From: Pelobates cultripes
Lineage: Eukaryota; Chordata; Amphibia; Anura; Pelobatidae
Direction: 5' to 3'
Assembly (NCBI GenBank): GCA_933207985.1
Contig: OW240912.1
Location: 249,091,501 to 249,155,500 of the forward strand
Length of the DNA: 64,000 nucleotides
Shown: piece after piece, positions 46,363 through 58,194 of the stretch
How the letters are laid out: each line of letters starts with the position of its first letter
Numbering within the stretch: the first letter of the stretch is position 1
Program-made: the position numbers and the translations under genes
The notes under the pieces: generated by a model
Database searches by the model: none
Seen by the model: the letters and a program-made list of their open reading frames with translations, nothing else
Told to the model about the DNA's origin: nothing

Positions 46363-48330
46363 ATTATGAGTGAGCTGAAGATGAATGCATGCATATAGAT
46401 AATTTCCAAATACTGCAAGTTAAATGCAAGTAAAATACATTCATTATTACTAATCTGAGACCACACAGCAAGAGGCATTATAAATGTCTTACTTATTTAT
46501 CTTAATGCCATTCCTAAATGAAAACCTGTTAAATCTAGTAAATGTGTTTTATCATAAGAATAGAATGTCAAAAAGAGTTGTGCAAAAATGTGTAGCCTGC
46601 CTTTACAACATAGCCCATGTAGAAACAAGTTTGTTAAGGAAAAGTTAAATTCCCCACATTCTTTCAACTTATGGGGAGTAGCAAAGGATATTATGACTAG
46701 CAGGGGTGTAAACATCTCTTCCTGAAAAATAATACTCACAGTGAACTGATAGTACAAAATTATAAAGCGAGCTCAGATCATTTTATTAAAGAAACAAATG
46801 TACGATTTTTCCCTTTGTTATGTTGTTTGTACCCATTGTGAAATATTTAATTTCTGGAAGAATTATACCACAATAGAAACAAGGGAAGCTCTAGAGTATT
46901 TACATGCTCCATGACTGGTATGCTCCACCTCATTTGTGCCATCACTTGTGCCAAAGTGCCACTCCAGGTGTTCTGTTGTTCCAGGAAAAGTGTTTGTTTT
47001 GTATTGTAACATCTGATCAAATGTTTTTATATTAAAAATGGGGAAAATTCAGAATAGATACTATAGTCCGAGTAGACCTGACATTTTTATGCAAGCTATT
47101 CTGTCTAACCGTGACACACATAATGGTGTCATTTATTCATAAATCCTAATTTCTAATTCTTGTGTTTTCATCTCATTGAGATTTTAAAAAAATATATAAA
47201 ATAGAAGGTACAGTATTGCTTTATTATTTTTAGCATTCTCTCCAAAAACTTTCAGTTAAAATTTAACTAATACATTTTTCAGTGTCAGACACAAAAGACT
47301 ATCCACTCTCATCCTTTAGATGTGGTACAACAGACATAGTATCTTCTTGATAGTATATATCTTCTGTTGTCTTTGGAGGGAGGTCACTAGACTTCAAGCA
47401 TGGGCATTGGAAGATCTGCGATTCTGACAAATTTGGGTCAATCTGTGATTCTGAAGAAAAATCGAACTCTGAGAAGAAATTTTAACTAATCCTGAAACTA
47501 AATGCCTAAAGCTGTCAAAATAGAATTAGGTGATAACTATTTGCCCGCTGGCAGCACTAGCAGCCAACAGGTAAATAGGTAAAACTGCCTGTGGGTGTCA
47601 GTATGGCCGATACATTATCACAACAGATGTCTTATACCTCCCCTGTCTGTTAAACAGCGAGCAGCCAGTGACTGCTTGCTGTAATAAAAGACTAGCAACT
47701 GGACACCCCTAGACACCCGGGGGGAGCAAACTTAAGGACAATTTAAAAATATATGCATAAAGTTTGGCATTAATATTTAATAGAAGAAATGTGTGACGGG
47801 TTATACAAGGTTTGGTACAGTGACTATTGTCACTATTAACCACTCAAAAAAGTTTGTGCAAACAAGGTGATAAAATATCTGTATGCAATTTTTTATATTT
47901 ATTAGAAAATCCACCAGGTCCCAGTAATCAGTGAGGAGGAAAAGCACATATGGTTTGGAGTGGCTCTTGTCAGTTTTTTATTAAACCAGACCAATGCTGG
48001 CAATGTGCCTACATTAATGTCAGGAATGAATATCTATTCCGGTGCTCAAATAAGATCTGTGGTAGTCTACACATGTTTATGTCGTCTATCAAATTTCTGT
48101 AAAAACACACACAGCTGAGCCTGACCTTGAATTTCATCCTGGTATTTTGCTGGCAGCCCTTCTTCATATGCACTGCTGACCAATACATCGGTATGGGTTT
48201 CTTTCTTCCTATATCGAAGCTTTGTGATTTCTGCTTTCTTGACCTTGCTTCTAGTTTTGACTTCTCCAAGCCCTTAGCTTATCTGTGTTTTTGCCAGAAT
48301 TTCACCTGTTGCAAAGTATAAGTCAACATT
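46363..48330. other. No gene seen; AT-rich intergenic
   Basis: No element ends or coding motifs recognised in about 2 kb. Confidence 0.4.
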
Positions 48331-48338
48331 ATCTTGGA

Positions 48339-48476
48339 CACGGGTGGCCAAAAGGTAGATCCTTAGATGTTGTAGAACTACAACTCCCATGATACTTTGC
48401 ATGTCCGTAGAATGACAAAACAACATGGAACCTGTAGTTTTAAAACATCTGGGGATCCACCTTCTGGGCACTCCTG
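48339..48476. mobile_element. Small hAT-type MITE (138 bp)
   Basis: Left end CACGGGTGGCCAAAAGGTAG and right end CCACCTTCTGGGCACTCCTG are imperfect inverted repeats with GTAGATCC/GGATCCAC. The flanks ATCTTGGA (48331-48338) and ATCTAGGA (48477-48484) match at 7 of 8. The internal CTACAACTCCCATGAT block is a widespread vertebrate hAT MITE word. Confidence 0.82.
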
Positions 48477-48484
48477 ATCTAGGA

Positions 48485-48788
48485 GATATCTTTATTTTAC
48501 CAGTCACTCAAAGGTCTTCTAATATTTTCTACACCTTTAATTTCCTTTTATTTCCCTGTATAATTGATTCATCTTCTCGCAGTCTTTACCATTCACATGG
48601 TGCAGTTAAACTCAACAGGCAAGCAATTCCAAAGAATTCTAATTGAGCTGCATTAGGATGTCTGTGATTGGACAGCCTCAGAATGTCTGGATTGATGCTG
48701 AGTTAGAAGTGGAGGGCTTGCAAATGCTTCGGTACAAGAGAACCGCAGCTTTTACAAATTGGTTTTAGATATACTCACTACTGAGAAA
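48485..48788. other. Unclassified repeat at 48736-48793, otherwise nothing seen
   Basis: The last 55 bases match 32425-32480, and the end (ACTACTGAGAAATGCAT) matches 50372-50388. It is the interrupted host repeat of the solo LTR. Confidence 0.5.
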
Positions 48789-48793
48789 TGCAT

Positions 48794-49972
48794 TGCGATG
48801 AAAGTAACCTCATCATTGGCTTTTGTAGGGGCCTGTTTGCCAGCCTCCTACCCTGTGACTATGGCCCCTGTGTTAAATCCTGGTTAGAACCACTTTCGAA
48901 GGGGCACTTCGAACTCCCAAACTTCCGAAGACATTCAAAGTGCCATTCGAACATGTGGCCATCTTGTTTAGTCGAACGCATCCAGCGGTGTTTGGTCGTC
49001 GAGTGGAACTCATGGAACTCAAATCGGACACTTGACGGCACGAACACCGCTAAACTTTTACCTTCCATGGAGGTTCGGCTATTCGAATGGGAGTCGAACG
49101 GTGTTCGGTAAAAACAATCTCACAAACAAGAGACACATAACGACTATATCCACGAATGGCTACGTTCGGTAATTCGAACGGTATTTCGACTATTTGAAAT
49201 AGACCGGCCGCACAGCCTCATTTTCTGGAACTGTTTTGGGCATGAAACCACGCGTGCGGTCGGTCAAAAAGAGACTTCCAGGAATTTCCTAAACCCCTGC
49301 TCTGATCTGGGTGATTTGAGGATATGTTGGTCACCCAGATCAGGGCTATTAGGGGATGTAATATTTGTGGGGATTTTATGTGGTTTTGGATTTCTTATGG
49401 GACTTTGAAAAATATGTGTGTTTTTCTGCCTGGAGATAATTGGGTTAATACAGTATCTGACTCAATTATCTCACAGGCAGAGGGGAGGGATTGTATGTTT
49501 GTTATGGGAGTGTCATACATTTAATTACTGTTCTGATTGGTTTGTAAACTTTGTGGCCCTGTCCCCAACAAGGTCCATGTGGACATACACCTTGCTTGGG
49601 GACTTGCATAAAAGGCGAGCTGCGGCTTCCATTAAAGAGATTCGTTTACCCCTTCATGAAGTCTTGGCTCATGTTTGGGAGATTGGAGAACTACATTCAC
49701 TCTGGGGATTGCTATATCACAATACTCGCCTGAATATAATCACTAGCTCTAACTGTTCCTGCTACGCCCTCTGGATTAGGAGAGGTGTACCCACTGGAAG
49801 CTGGATCCTAGTCTTGGGTTCAGGGTGGGTGGAGGACGGCGAGACCCCAACCAAGCTGCAGGGGTTTTGTGGGGTTTACAGTGGTTATGGTGTTCCAGTG
49901 CAGTGCTTATGGTACTCACAAGTACTAGGAAGCAGCGATTGACCCGGTTGGAGTGCCAGGCAGTCCGTCACA
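48794..49972 (+). mobile_element. Solo LTR (1,179 bp)
   Basis: Flanked by perfect 5-base repeats TGCAT (48789-48793 and 49973-49977), starts TGCGATGAAAG, ends CAGTCCGTCACA. Same family as 32841-33831, opposite strand. A TATA-like CATAAAAGGCGAGC at about 49607 suggests the promoter, with the R/U5 part downstream. The left part is rich in CGAA/TTCG words (48895-49200). A paralogous unoccupied site at about 50368-50425 supports the boundaries. An ORF of 174 codons inside is not recognisable. Confidence 0.9.
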
Positions 49973-49977
49973 TGCAT

Positions 49978-50437
49978 GTTCTAAATGTGTCCCAATTCCA
50001 CCTTTTTTCTGTGTATACTTTGAATCCAGACCAGATTCTTATTTGGCTGAGCACCCTACCCATCCACTTAAGGTGCTCCTTTGGAGGTGACCACAGGAAA
50101 ACATAATTTGAGGAGAGTCTCTAGAAGCAGTTTGAACAGTAAGTATTTAGATTAGTATGTAAATCTCCAATGTTAAAATTGGCATAGGACCCACTGATAT
50201 TGGGGTAGTGGGACATAGTGGTGGGCTTAACACAATATGGACATATGGTGTAATTTAATCCACATATATTTGTTTGCTAAGATATGTGATTTTAAAAAGC
50301 CTTGTATTTTGTTTGTGTGCGCTGTTCCTTAATCAATATTTTTTATATATTTTGGTCTTCACAGCAGCACCACTACTGAAAAATGCATATTACATGTGTG
50401 CCCCCAATTCCACCTTTTTCAACATACTAGTCATACC
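49978..50437. repeat. Unclassified dispersed repeat with a second copy of the LTR target site
   Basis: TGTGTCCCAATTCCACCTTT at 49988 and TGTGTGCCCCCAATTCCACC at 50396 are two copies of the same repeat 3' region. The latter is preceded by ACTACTGAAAAATGCAT as in the LTR left flank. Confidence 0.6.
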
Positions 50438-51070
50438 CAGGGCCAGATTAAGAGCCCAGTGGGCCTGGTGCTGACAATCATGACGAGCCTAATTACAGAA
50501 TCATATTGACCAAAAACACTAAAACACTTCCAAGTATCATGTATCTGATGGAGATGGTGCTGGAGAGAAAGAAAACAGCAGCTATAAGAAAACACATACC
50601 CTAGGCTAATCTCTCTCTAATTTATGTTTTCATCTTTCAAGTAAATCCATAACCCCTAATAGCAGTGTCCAGTCAAGCAGGAAGGTAAAAGGGTGTGCCA
50701 CTGACACAAATCACGTAACCTGCCAAAAGGGGCGAACATGCCCAAAAAGAGGATATGTCTGCCCAAAGAATTAGAATGCCAGCCTGGTATGAATGCATGT
50801 CAGGCTGCCTGCCAATCATGCAGCTGGCAAACTAAGGGCATACTATGCAGACAGCACCCTGAGCTTGGCATAAATGCATCTAATGATGCGCTCGCTCAAC
50901 GCTTTCTAAGGACTGTCCCCTAGCACTCGCTGGTCCACTTGTCTCCTTACCTTCTTACTAGCAGGCAGAAGCTCCTGGTATACAGTCTGGGACAGAGAAA
51001 ATCTGTATGTAGTGAGTGTAGAAGAAAGGGAATATGCCACAGTGTTAGAGAGACCAAAGTCAGCATTACC

Positions 51071-51150
51071 TTAACCCCTTAAGGACCAAACTTTTGAAAT
51101 AAAAGGGAATCATGACATGTCACACATGTCATGTGTCCTTAAGGGGTTAA
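51071..51150. mobile_element. 80-bp palindromic MITE, TTAACCCCTTAAGGAC ends
   Basis: Perfect 16-base terminal inverted repeats (51071-51086 and 51135-51150), with a second inner palindrome CATGACATGTCACACATGTC. Its terminal TTAA is also the target of the adjoining T2 MITE. Confidence 0.85.
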
Positions 51151-51747
51151 AGGATCACTATAGGGTCAGGAACACAAACATGAATTCATGACCCTATAGT
51201 GTTAACACCACCATCTAGCCCTCCCTGGGCCCCTCATGCCTCCATAAATATAGCAAAATCTTACTGTATTCAAGCCTGAAGCTGTAACTCTGCATGCTGT
51301 TAGACTCAGAAAAACAAGCAGTCTGCTGACATCATTAGAAGTGGTGGCCTAATCCAATCACAGTGCTTCCCCATAGGATTGGCTGAGACTGACAAAGAGG
51401 CAGATCCGGGGCAGAGCCAGCATGATTCAAACACAGCCCTGGCCAATCAGCATCTCCTCATAGAGATGAATTGAATCAATGAATCTCTATGAGGAAAGTT
51501 CAGTGTCTGCATGCAGAGGGAGGAGACACTGAATGTTTGGATGCATTTTAGACAGCCATGACCCAGGAAGGATCTCTAACAGCCATCTAAGGAGTGGCCA
51601 GTGAAGTTATCACTAGGCTGTAATGTACAGACTGCATTTTCTCCGAAAAGACAGTGTTTACAGCAAAAAGCCTGACGGTAATGATTCTACTCACCAGAAC
51701 TAATTCAATAAGCTGTAGTTGTTCTGGTGACTCTAGTGTCCCTTTAA
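51147..51747. mobile_element. T2-type MITE (601 bp)
   Basis: TTAA at 51147-51150 and 51744-51747, with ends TTAAAGGATCACTATAGGGT and GGTGACTCTAGTGTCCCTTTAA in part. It is the longer relative of the copy at 21846-22189, sharing the subterminal ACACAAACATG and the right third. Confidence 0.87.
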
Positions 51748-51999
51748 CTATATTCATTGTCAGCCAGTCCACACAAGTTTTGTTCCCATACATCCCTCTT
51801 AAGTTTCCATACTTAAGTAAGAGTATGTGAAAAGTAGTTCGAGTTGCCACCTTTCTTGGAAAAACATACCGGCCTTGCTAATTTGCATAATTAAATATGT
51901 ATGGGTGACATCACATGATGTAAATCACAAGGAGTGACATAAATGAAAATGCTGTAAAATCACCAAAAAACTACTTAGTTTGATTCTGCTGTATAGATG

Positions 52000-52715
52000 G
52001 ATTCCTCCCAGTGGCCCCATGTCTCCCAGTGCCCCCATGTGTCGATTACTCCAGGTCTCAGTTTTCCTATGTATCAGTGTCTCAGTGCTCCATGTCTCCC
52101 AGTGTCCCCTAGTGTCATGTCCCCAGGTCTCCCAGTGATCCTATGTATCACAGTGTCTCAATGCCCCATGTCTCCCTGTGTCTCCATGTATCCAGGATCC
52201 CCATGTCACTAGGAAGACGGGAAGACCTGGGGACACGGGGAGACCTAGGAAAACGGAGACACCGGTGACACTGGGAGACTAGGGACTCTGGCTGGGACAC
52301 ATGGGGACACTGGGAAAATAGGGGACACTTGAAGACATGGGGACACAGACACCAGGGACACAGACACTAGAGACACTGGCTGGGGGACATGGGGTACATG
52401 GGGACATTGAGACATGGGGGCACTGGGAGACATGGGGACAAGGAGACACCAGGGCCACAGACACTAGGGACACTAGCTTGGAGACATGGGGACATTGAGA
52501 CACTTGAGGCACTGGGAGACATGGAGGCATTAGGAGACATGGGGACAGTGAGACACTGGCAGACTGGGAGACTAGGGGGCACTGAGACACCAGGGACACT
52601 GGCTGGGAGACATGGGGACACTGGGAGACATGGGAACACTGTGTCCCCATGTGTCTGTGTCATAATGTCTCCCAATATCCCTTAGTGTCTCAGTGTCTCC
52701 TTGCAGCCATTCCCC
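52000..52715. repeat. Minisatellite of CCCAGTGTCTCC-type units with strand switches
   Basis: Units read CCCAGTGTCTCCATGT from 52000 to about 52205. From about 52210 to 52640 they read as the reverse complement (GGGGACACTGGGAGACAT), then switch back to about 52715. ORFs on both strands are repeat translations. Confidence 0.9.
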
Positions 52716-53136
52716 CATCCCTTACTTCCCTGAGCTGTAGGCTGTCTCTGCAGGGTGGGAGTTGCTGTCTGGACTCTCTGTAGCTGCACCCCTGCAGATC
52801 AGTGAGTAGAGAGAGGCAGGGAGGGATATGATGGAACTTCCTATCCCTGCCTGTCTCCACACACAGTGACCCCTACTGGCCAGTGCTGGTATTGCATAGT
52901 AATCTCTTGTTTATACTGAGAAAAATACCAGCATTTGTATTGCCAGTATCACTGTAATATTGGCACCAGCCAGGCAGCCTCAAATACTGCCTGTGCCAAT
53001 AAAATAAAAGCCAGGTGGGATCCATAAGAGTAGTGTGTGAAAAATTTTTTTTATAAATCAATGGGCCTATTCCATGGGCCTGGGCCTGGAGCTGCAGCTC
53101 CATCAGCCCCTATGTTAATCCGGCCCTGGTCATTCC

Positions 53137-54248
53137 ATGAGCTGTGCTAGTAAGCACTTTACAAGTGTAACTCATTTTATGAGTTACATAGATTTTTATG
53201 GCAACTTCAATATCAACTCCATTGTCTGCAAAAAGAAAACATGTTTGAACTCTAGAACAAATGTGTTCAACCGTGACCTTATTAGTTACGATAAACATAG
53301 GAAAATCCCTAGTTTTGCCAGAATTGCAGTTTTGCAATGATTAACTTTGCATTTATAGAACAAAGTATGCATTTCCCATGCTAAAGAACTAAATAAATAA
53401 AGAAAAATTAAATAATTTTCTGAGGTTGTTGAGCCACTTATAAGGCAAAGAAACAGGAAACCTGTGTGTTTTTGTTATACTTACAAAGAAGGACTTTCAA
53501 AGCAACATTGCAAACACATTTATTTTGTGTTTAATGACCTGCCTGTAAGACTCCAAGCCAGCTTAACGTTAAATATAATGATTACTCTATATGTATTCTG
53601 TGCTGTTATTTTAAAATTAAAATAGTTTTTATCCCTCTTTGAAACCAAGCCTTTGTTAGTCTCAAAATACAAGACTCACAAGTCAGGTTGACAGTGTTTA
53701 CTTAGGCCTCAATTTATTATTTTTTGGATACACTTTTAAAATGATTTAATATTTTAAAAAATATATAGATTTCCTATATATAAATACATTTTTTATATAT
53801 AATATGTTCTTTGATATTTTAATATTTTGAAAGAACAATTTAAAACGTTTATTTAAAAATATTAAATAATTTGAAAAAGATTACCCAAAAATATTAAACC
53901 AAGGCCTTAGGAAATATTGACCCGAGAATTGCATATTTTAAAGCAAAACAACAAAGAGGGAATACTGGTTGAGTTGGAGAATGTTTCAAGTTCGACATAA
54001 TGATTTAAACTTTCAATTCCTAAAACTTTCAATTCCCTGGTCAGTTCCTGATTTAGGGGATATCCACATGAGATTAGTTTTACAGCAGGAGAACTGACGT
54101 TACAAAAAAAATTAGCAGAACTAACCTTAGCAGAACTCCACATCCAGATTTGTTTTGGAGTTTAAACAGAGTCCTTCCAAAAGTTGTGCTTTTAATTTTT
54201 TTTACAGTACAGAACAGTGACAGGATACGCGGTTAAGCACTGCTGGTA
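53137..54248. other. No gene seen; AT-rich intergenic
   Basis: 53720-53890 is very AT-rich with self-complementary TATATA and ATTTTAAA words. No coding signature. Confidence 0.4.
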
Positions 54249-54256
54249 TAAACAGT

Positions 54257-55980
54257 CAGGGCCGCCATCAGGGGTTGACAATCATGTCGGTTGTCACGGG
54301 GCCGGCGGTCCCAATGATCGCTATATATGTGCAGCCGCGGGCCACACGGTTACCGAAAGTTAGTTAGAGAAAGGGAAGAGCTGTAACATACTGCTGCAGT
54401 CTGCTGGGCCCCCTCTGCAACTATAGGGAGCTGGGGTGCCCCACAATTCCACCGGACCACCAGGGATGAAATCTCCCCCCTCCCTGAACTAGGGAAGAAG
54501 CAGGGAGGGGGAATAGCTTTTATTAGATTTAACATATGGGGTGGGGAAAATGCTCAGTTTACACAACATGCATACACTAGTCAAACACACACTCTGCATT
54601 CACTACACTAACACGCACTCTGCATTCACTACACCAACACACACTCTGCATTCAGTACACTAACACGCACTCTGCATTCACTACACTAACACGCACTCTG
54701 CATTCACTACACTAACACGCACTCTGCATTCACTACACTGACACACACTCTGCATTCACTACACTGACACACACTCTGCATTCACTAAACTGACACATAC
54801 TCTGCATTCACTACACTAACACACACTCTGCATTCACTGCACTAACACACACTCTGCATTCACTACACTGACACACACTCTGCATTAACTACACTGACAC
54901 ACTCTGCATTCACTACACTAACACACTGCATTCACTACACTAACACACACTCTGCATTAACTACACTGATACAATCTGCATACACTACACTAACACACTG
55001 CATTCACTACACTGACACACACTCTGCATTAACTACACTGATACACTCTGCATTCACTACACTAACACACTGCATTCACTACACTGATACACACTCTGCT
55101 GCATTCACTACACTAACACACTGCATTCACTGCACTGACACACACTCTGCATTCACTACACTAACACACTGCATCCACTACACTAACACTCTGCATTCAC
55201 TACACTGACACACTCTGCATCCACTACACTAACACACTCTGCATCCACTACACTAACACACACTCTGCATTCACTAAACTGACACATACTCTGCATTCAC
55301 TACACTAACACACACTCTGCATTCACTACACTAACACACTGCATTCACTACACTAACACACACTCTGCATTAACTACACTGATACACTCTGCATTTACTA
55401 CACTAACACACTGCATTCACTACACTGACACACACTCTGCTGCATTCACTACACTAACACACACTCTGCTGCATTCACTACACTAACACACTGCATTCAC
55501 TGCACTGACACACACTCTGCATTCACTACACTAACACACTGCATCCACTACACTAACACTCTGCATTCATTACACTGACACACTCTGCATGCACTACACT
55601 AACACACACTCTGCATTAACTATACACACAGCATCCACTACACAAACATCCTGTATTCACAGTACACACACTACATCCACCACACACACTGCATCTACTA
55701 AACACATTGCATCTAGTACATACAGACACTACATCCACTACTCAAACACACTCTGCGTTCACTATATACACACTTCATCCGCTACACAAACACACACTCT
55801 GCATTTACTGCACAAACAGTATTTAATTCACTTCCACTATACACACCACATTCAGTCCTGCATCATTGTCAGCGGACTAGGTGGGTGGGCCGGGGGGGAA
55901 GGGGTGGGCGGGCCAGGGAGTGCGGGAGGCCCAGACCTTGTGCTTTGTCAGGGGCCCCAGAATTTCTGGTGGCAGCCCTG
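54257..55980. mobile_element. hAT-like non-autonomous element (1,724 bp) with 26-bp satellite
   Basis: Perfect 8-base flanks TAAACAGT (54249-54256 and 55981-55988). Left end CAGGGCCGCCATCAGGGG and right end TTCTGGTGGCAGCCCTG are inverted repeats with an inner CGGGGCC/GGGGCCCC pair. Most of the interior is a 26-bp tandem array; GC-rich shoulders lie at 54260-54540 and 55880-55980. No transposase. Confidence 0.92.
54545..55850. repeat. 26-bp satellite (CACTACACTAACACACACTC + TGCATT)
   Basis: About 45-50 units of 26 bases, with 22-base variants lacking ACTC and with TAACT/GATAC variants arranged in higher-order blocks. Units decay toward 55850. It is not a CRISPR array because no unique spacers separate the repeats. 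Confidence 0.95.
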
Positions 55981-55988
55981 TAAACAGT

Positions 55989-56805
55989 ATTACTTTCAAT
56001 AAAAAATAAATAAATTAAATCAGCTTGATTAAGAGAATGTAATTAGCTGGTGGATTTGATTTATTCGGGTAAATGGTGTTAATTTTTTTTAACTGAATGA
56101 TATCCTGTCTGGGTTTGTGGTATAACTACATACATGCAACACCACACACATGCACACACACACAAACACATACACACATGCATGCACGCACACTCTGGGA
56201 TAGCCTATGCAGTTCCTGTTTCATGCTGTTGGCATACTCAGAGGTATTCGTTTATTTATTTTTATTCAAGTTGACTTATTCTTTCTAATTTGTAGCTGTT
56301 TAAATGGGTAGCACCAGTTCTCAGGGAGTGCATTGCATTTCAGCCAGTTCTTTACCTTCTTACAACACTTGTACATTAAATGCTGAACTTCACATTGCTA
56401 CGTACCCTAATCGTACAGAAACTACGTCTCTACGTCACAAGCTGTATGTAACATATGCCTAGAATTCAAATCACAACAAATGTTCAGCAATTGTGAAAGA
56501 GTTGGGAACAAATATCCAGTTTAGCTGCAGGTAGAGATTTTTCACATCTCTGTTATCTTTGTTTTTGTTTTGGAAGCTGGTTCTCCACTTACTAGAACTT
56601 GCTATTTATTGAATAGACACCTAGTCTCCTCTGCCTCTTCCCATCAAAGAGGCAGAGGAACTGCAGTAAACTTATATTTACAAATGTGTATTGGATGGAA
56701 AATAAAGCAGAAGCTTTTGTATGCTAATTTCCCCATTGCCTAGGACAAAAGAAAAATGGATAAGGTTCCAACACTGTCCTTTTTTAGAGAAAAAGTCCTA
56801 TATGG
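55989..56805. other. No gene seen; CA-rich patch at 56145-56190
   Basis: A small hairpin CTGCCTCTT/AAGAGGCAG lies at about 56628-56656. Otherwise unassigned. Confidence 0.4.
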
Positions 56806-56813
56806 ATTGAACC

Positions 56814-58179
56814 CAGGGCCAGCCTTAGGGTGTGCGAGCTGTGCGGCTGCACAGGGTGCCATGGAGCAGGGGGCGCCCGGCCGACACAGCTCACACATAG
56901 CCGGCCTTTAAAAAAAAAAATTGTGGCGGGGCGGAGCTTCCCGTGCGGTGGGGGCAGAGCTAAAACTGCCGAATAACTGCTCAGGGGAAGTAGGAAGGAG
57001 TCCCTGTCTCCAGGAGCTGCACTGCCTCCACAATGAACAGTGGTAACTGTGTGATTGTCAGTGTGAGTGTGACTGTCTGTGTGTGTATTACTGTCTGCCT
57101 GTGTGTGTGTGTGTGTGTGTGTGTATGACTGACTGCCTGTGTGTGTGTGTCTGTGTGTGTCTGTGTGTGTGACTGTCTGACTGTGTGTGTGTCTGTGTGT
57201 GTGACTGGTTGCCTGTGTGTGTGTGTGTGTGTGTGACTGTCTGCCTGTGTGTGTGTATATGACTGCCTGTGTGTGTATGACTTTCTGCATGTGTGTGTGT
57301 GTGTGCGTGACTGTCTGCCTGTGTGTGTATGACTGTCTGCCTGTGTGTGTGGGACTGTCTGCCTGTGTTTGTGTGTGCGTGACTGTCTGCGTGTGTGTTT
57401 GTGTGTGTGACTGTTTGCCTGTGTGTGTGTGTTTGACTGTCTGCCTGTGTGTGTTTGTGTGGCTTTCTGCCTGTGTGTGTTTGTGTGACTGACTGCCTCT
57501 GTGTGTGTGGCTGTCTGCCTTTATGTGTGTGTGTGTGTGTGTGTGGCTGTCTGCCTATGTGTGAGTGTGGATGTGTGTGTGTGTGTGTGTGACTGTCTGC
57601 ATGTTAGTATGTGTGTGTAAGACTGTATGTGTGTGTGTTTGTGTGTGTGTTAAACTGTGTGTGTGGCTGTGTGTGTGTGGCTGTCTGCCTGTGTGTATGT
57701 GTGGCTGTGTGCCTGTAATTGTGTGTGAGTGTGTTTATCTACCTGTAACTGTGTATGTGTGTTACTGCCTGTACCTGTGTGTTTCTACCTGATCCTATGT
57801 ATGTGACTATCTGCCTGCAACTATGTGCATGTGGTGGATTTGACAGTGTATATGTATAACTGTGTGCATCTGACTGTGGGACTGTGTGCACATAACTCTG
57901 CAAAAATATACACCTGCATTCACACACAGGCCTAAATGCATGTTTTTATCTGAATTAAATAACCATCACACACAGCCAATAAACCCAGCACAAATATCAA
58001 ATACAACCAATATACGCATATCACACACTGTTAATACACCCATTACAAATATCACACACAGTCATCACATCTATCACATACACAGACAACACAAACATTA
58101 CATCATACATGGATGCTGCTGGGGGGGGCACTGTGAAGATTTTTCGCACAGGGTGCCTTAAGGCCTAAAGCCAGCCCTG
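56814..58179. mobile_element. hAT-like non-autonomous element (1,366 bp) with TG minisatellite
   Basis: Perfect 8-base flanks ATTGAACC (56806-56813 and 58180-58187). Left end CAGGGCCAGCCTTAGGGTG and right end CCTAAAGCCAGCCCTG are inverted repeats; CACAGGGTGCC occurs near both ends. The interior is a TG minisatellite (57055-57800) and a CA-rich decayed arm (57890-58100). No transposase. Confidence 0.93.
57055..57830. repeat. TG-rich minisatellite (TGTGTGTGACTGTCTGCC units)
   Basis: Units of roughly 18-26 bases, with GACTGTCTGCC alternating with GGCTGTCTGCC and increasingly degenerate to the right. ORFs over it are repeat translations. Confidence 0.93.
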
Positions 58180-58194
58180 ATTGAACCATTAACT

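Larger units (their letters stand above)
50438..53128. mobile_element. hAT-like non-autonomous element (2,691 bp) with nested MITEs and minisatellite
   Basis: Left end CAGGGCCAGATTAAG and right end GTTAATCCGGCCCTG are inverted repeats. The flanks GTCATACC (50430-50437) and GTCATTCC (53129-53136) match at 7 of 8. Near the right end lies the self-complementary TGGAGCTGCAGCTCCA, also present at 20781-20796. Nested inside are an 80-bp palindrome, a T2 MITE and an inverted minisatellite. No transposase ORF. Confidence 0.85.

Noticed and set aside
49418..49942. 174-codon ORF considered as a gene
   Set aside because: It lies entirely within a solo LTR defined by TGCAT duplications and has no retroelement or host motif.
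54545..55850. CRISPR-like appearance of regularly spaced repeats
   Set aside because: The repeats are contiguous with no unique spacers, the unit is CA-rich, and the array lies inside a eukaryotic transposon with an 8-base duplication.
56784..57792. ORFs of 75-168 codons on both strands
   Set aside because: Repeat translations across the TG minisatellite at 57055-57830.
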